Part shown: positions 13,787-13,801 of the stretch, piece by piece
How positions within the stretch are numbered: the stretch's first letter is position 1
How the letters are laid out: each line of letters opens with the position of its first letter
DNA from: an uncultured beta proteobacterium
GTDB taxonomy: Bacteria > Pseudomonadota > Gammaproteobacteria > Burkholderiales > Burkholderiaceae_C
NCBI GenBank assembly: GCA_903927495.1
Contig: CAIYNH010000117.1
Location: 1-13,801 of the forward strand
Direction of reading: 5' to 3'
DNA: 13,801 bases
Program-made: the position numbers and the translations under genes
Notes under the pieces: generated by a model
Told to the model about the DNA's origin: nothing
The model's input: only the letters and a program-made list of their open reading frames with translations
Database searches by the model: none

Positions 13787-13801
13787 GCAAGCTTAGCTGG
13801 C

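Overview
The window looks like a surface-polysaccharide (LPS/O-antigen or capsule) biosynthesis locus of a Gram-negative proteobacterium. The protein style, the stand-alone heptose kinase domain and the WbpM/PglF-type dehydratases fit a betaproteobacterium, perhaps Burkholderiales or a relative. That placement is inference; no rRNA or housekeeping marker is present.

Region 1 (1-1908): the 3' part of a LuxE-type acyl-protein synthetase overlaps a complete LuxC-type acyl-CoA reductase. Together they predict activation and reduction of an acyl group to an aldehyde. Region 2 (1909-4631): after an AT-rich gap come three heptose genes, hldD, gmhA and hldA, closely spaced on the + strand. Region 3 (4632-5073): a gene graveyard. 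It has a good ribosome binding site and start codon, then, out of frame, the C-terminal end of a hexapeptide-repeat (LbH) acyltransferase, then a strong GC hairpin.

Region 4 (5074-9914, + strand): a PLP sugar aminotransferase (PglE/ArnB/DegT type) overlaps by 4 bp a PglC-type phosphoglycosyl transferase. An AbrB/MazE antitoxin-PIN toxin pair follows, then a VanZ-like membrane protein, then a membrane-bound WbpM/PglF-type UDP-sugar 4,6-dehydratase. The dehydratase carries an in-frame hexanucleotide array encoding Asp-Gln repeats. Dehydratase, aminotransferase and phosphoglycosyl transferase make a coherent route to a UDP-4-amino-4,6-dideoxy sugar and its loading onto undecaprenyl phosphate. 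The acetyltransferase expected for a diacetylated sugar is absent, and the only acyltransferase sequence here is the broken remnant.

Region 5 (9911-11782, - strand): a second full-length WbpM/PglF-type dehydratase converges on the first, with a 4-bp overlap of their 3' ends.

Region 6 (11783-13801): outside the polysaccharide theme. It has a small unrecognised + strand gene, an unrecognised - strand ORF, and a - strand nucleotidyltransferase-fold protein (NTP_transf_8-like). The last has a perfect 10-bp inverted repeat just upstream. The two - strand genes may form a self-regulated accessory module, but this is unproven.

No rRNA, tRNA, CRISPR array or intact insertion sequence was seen.
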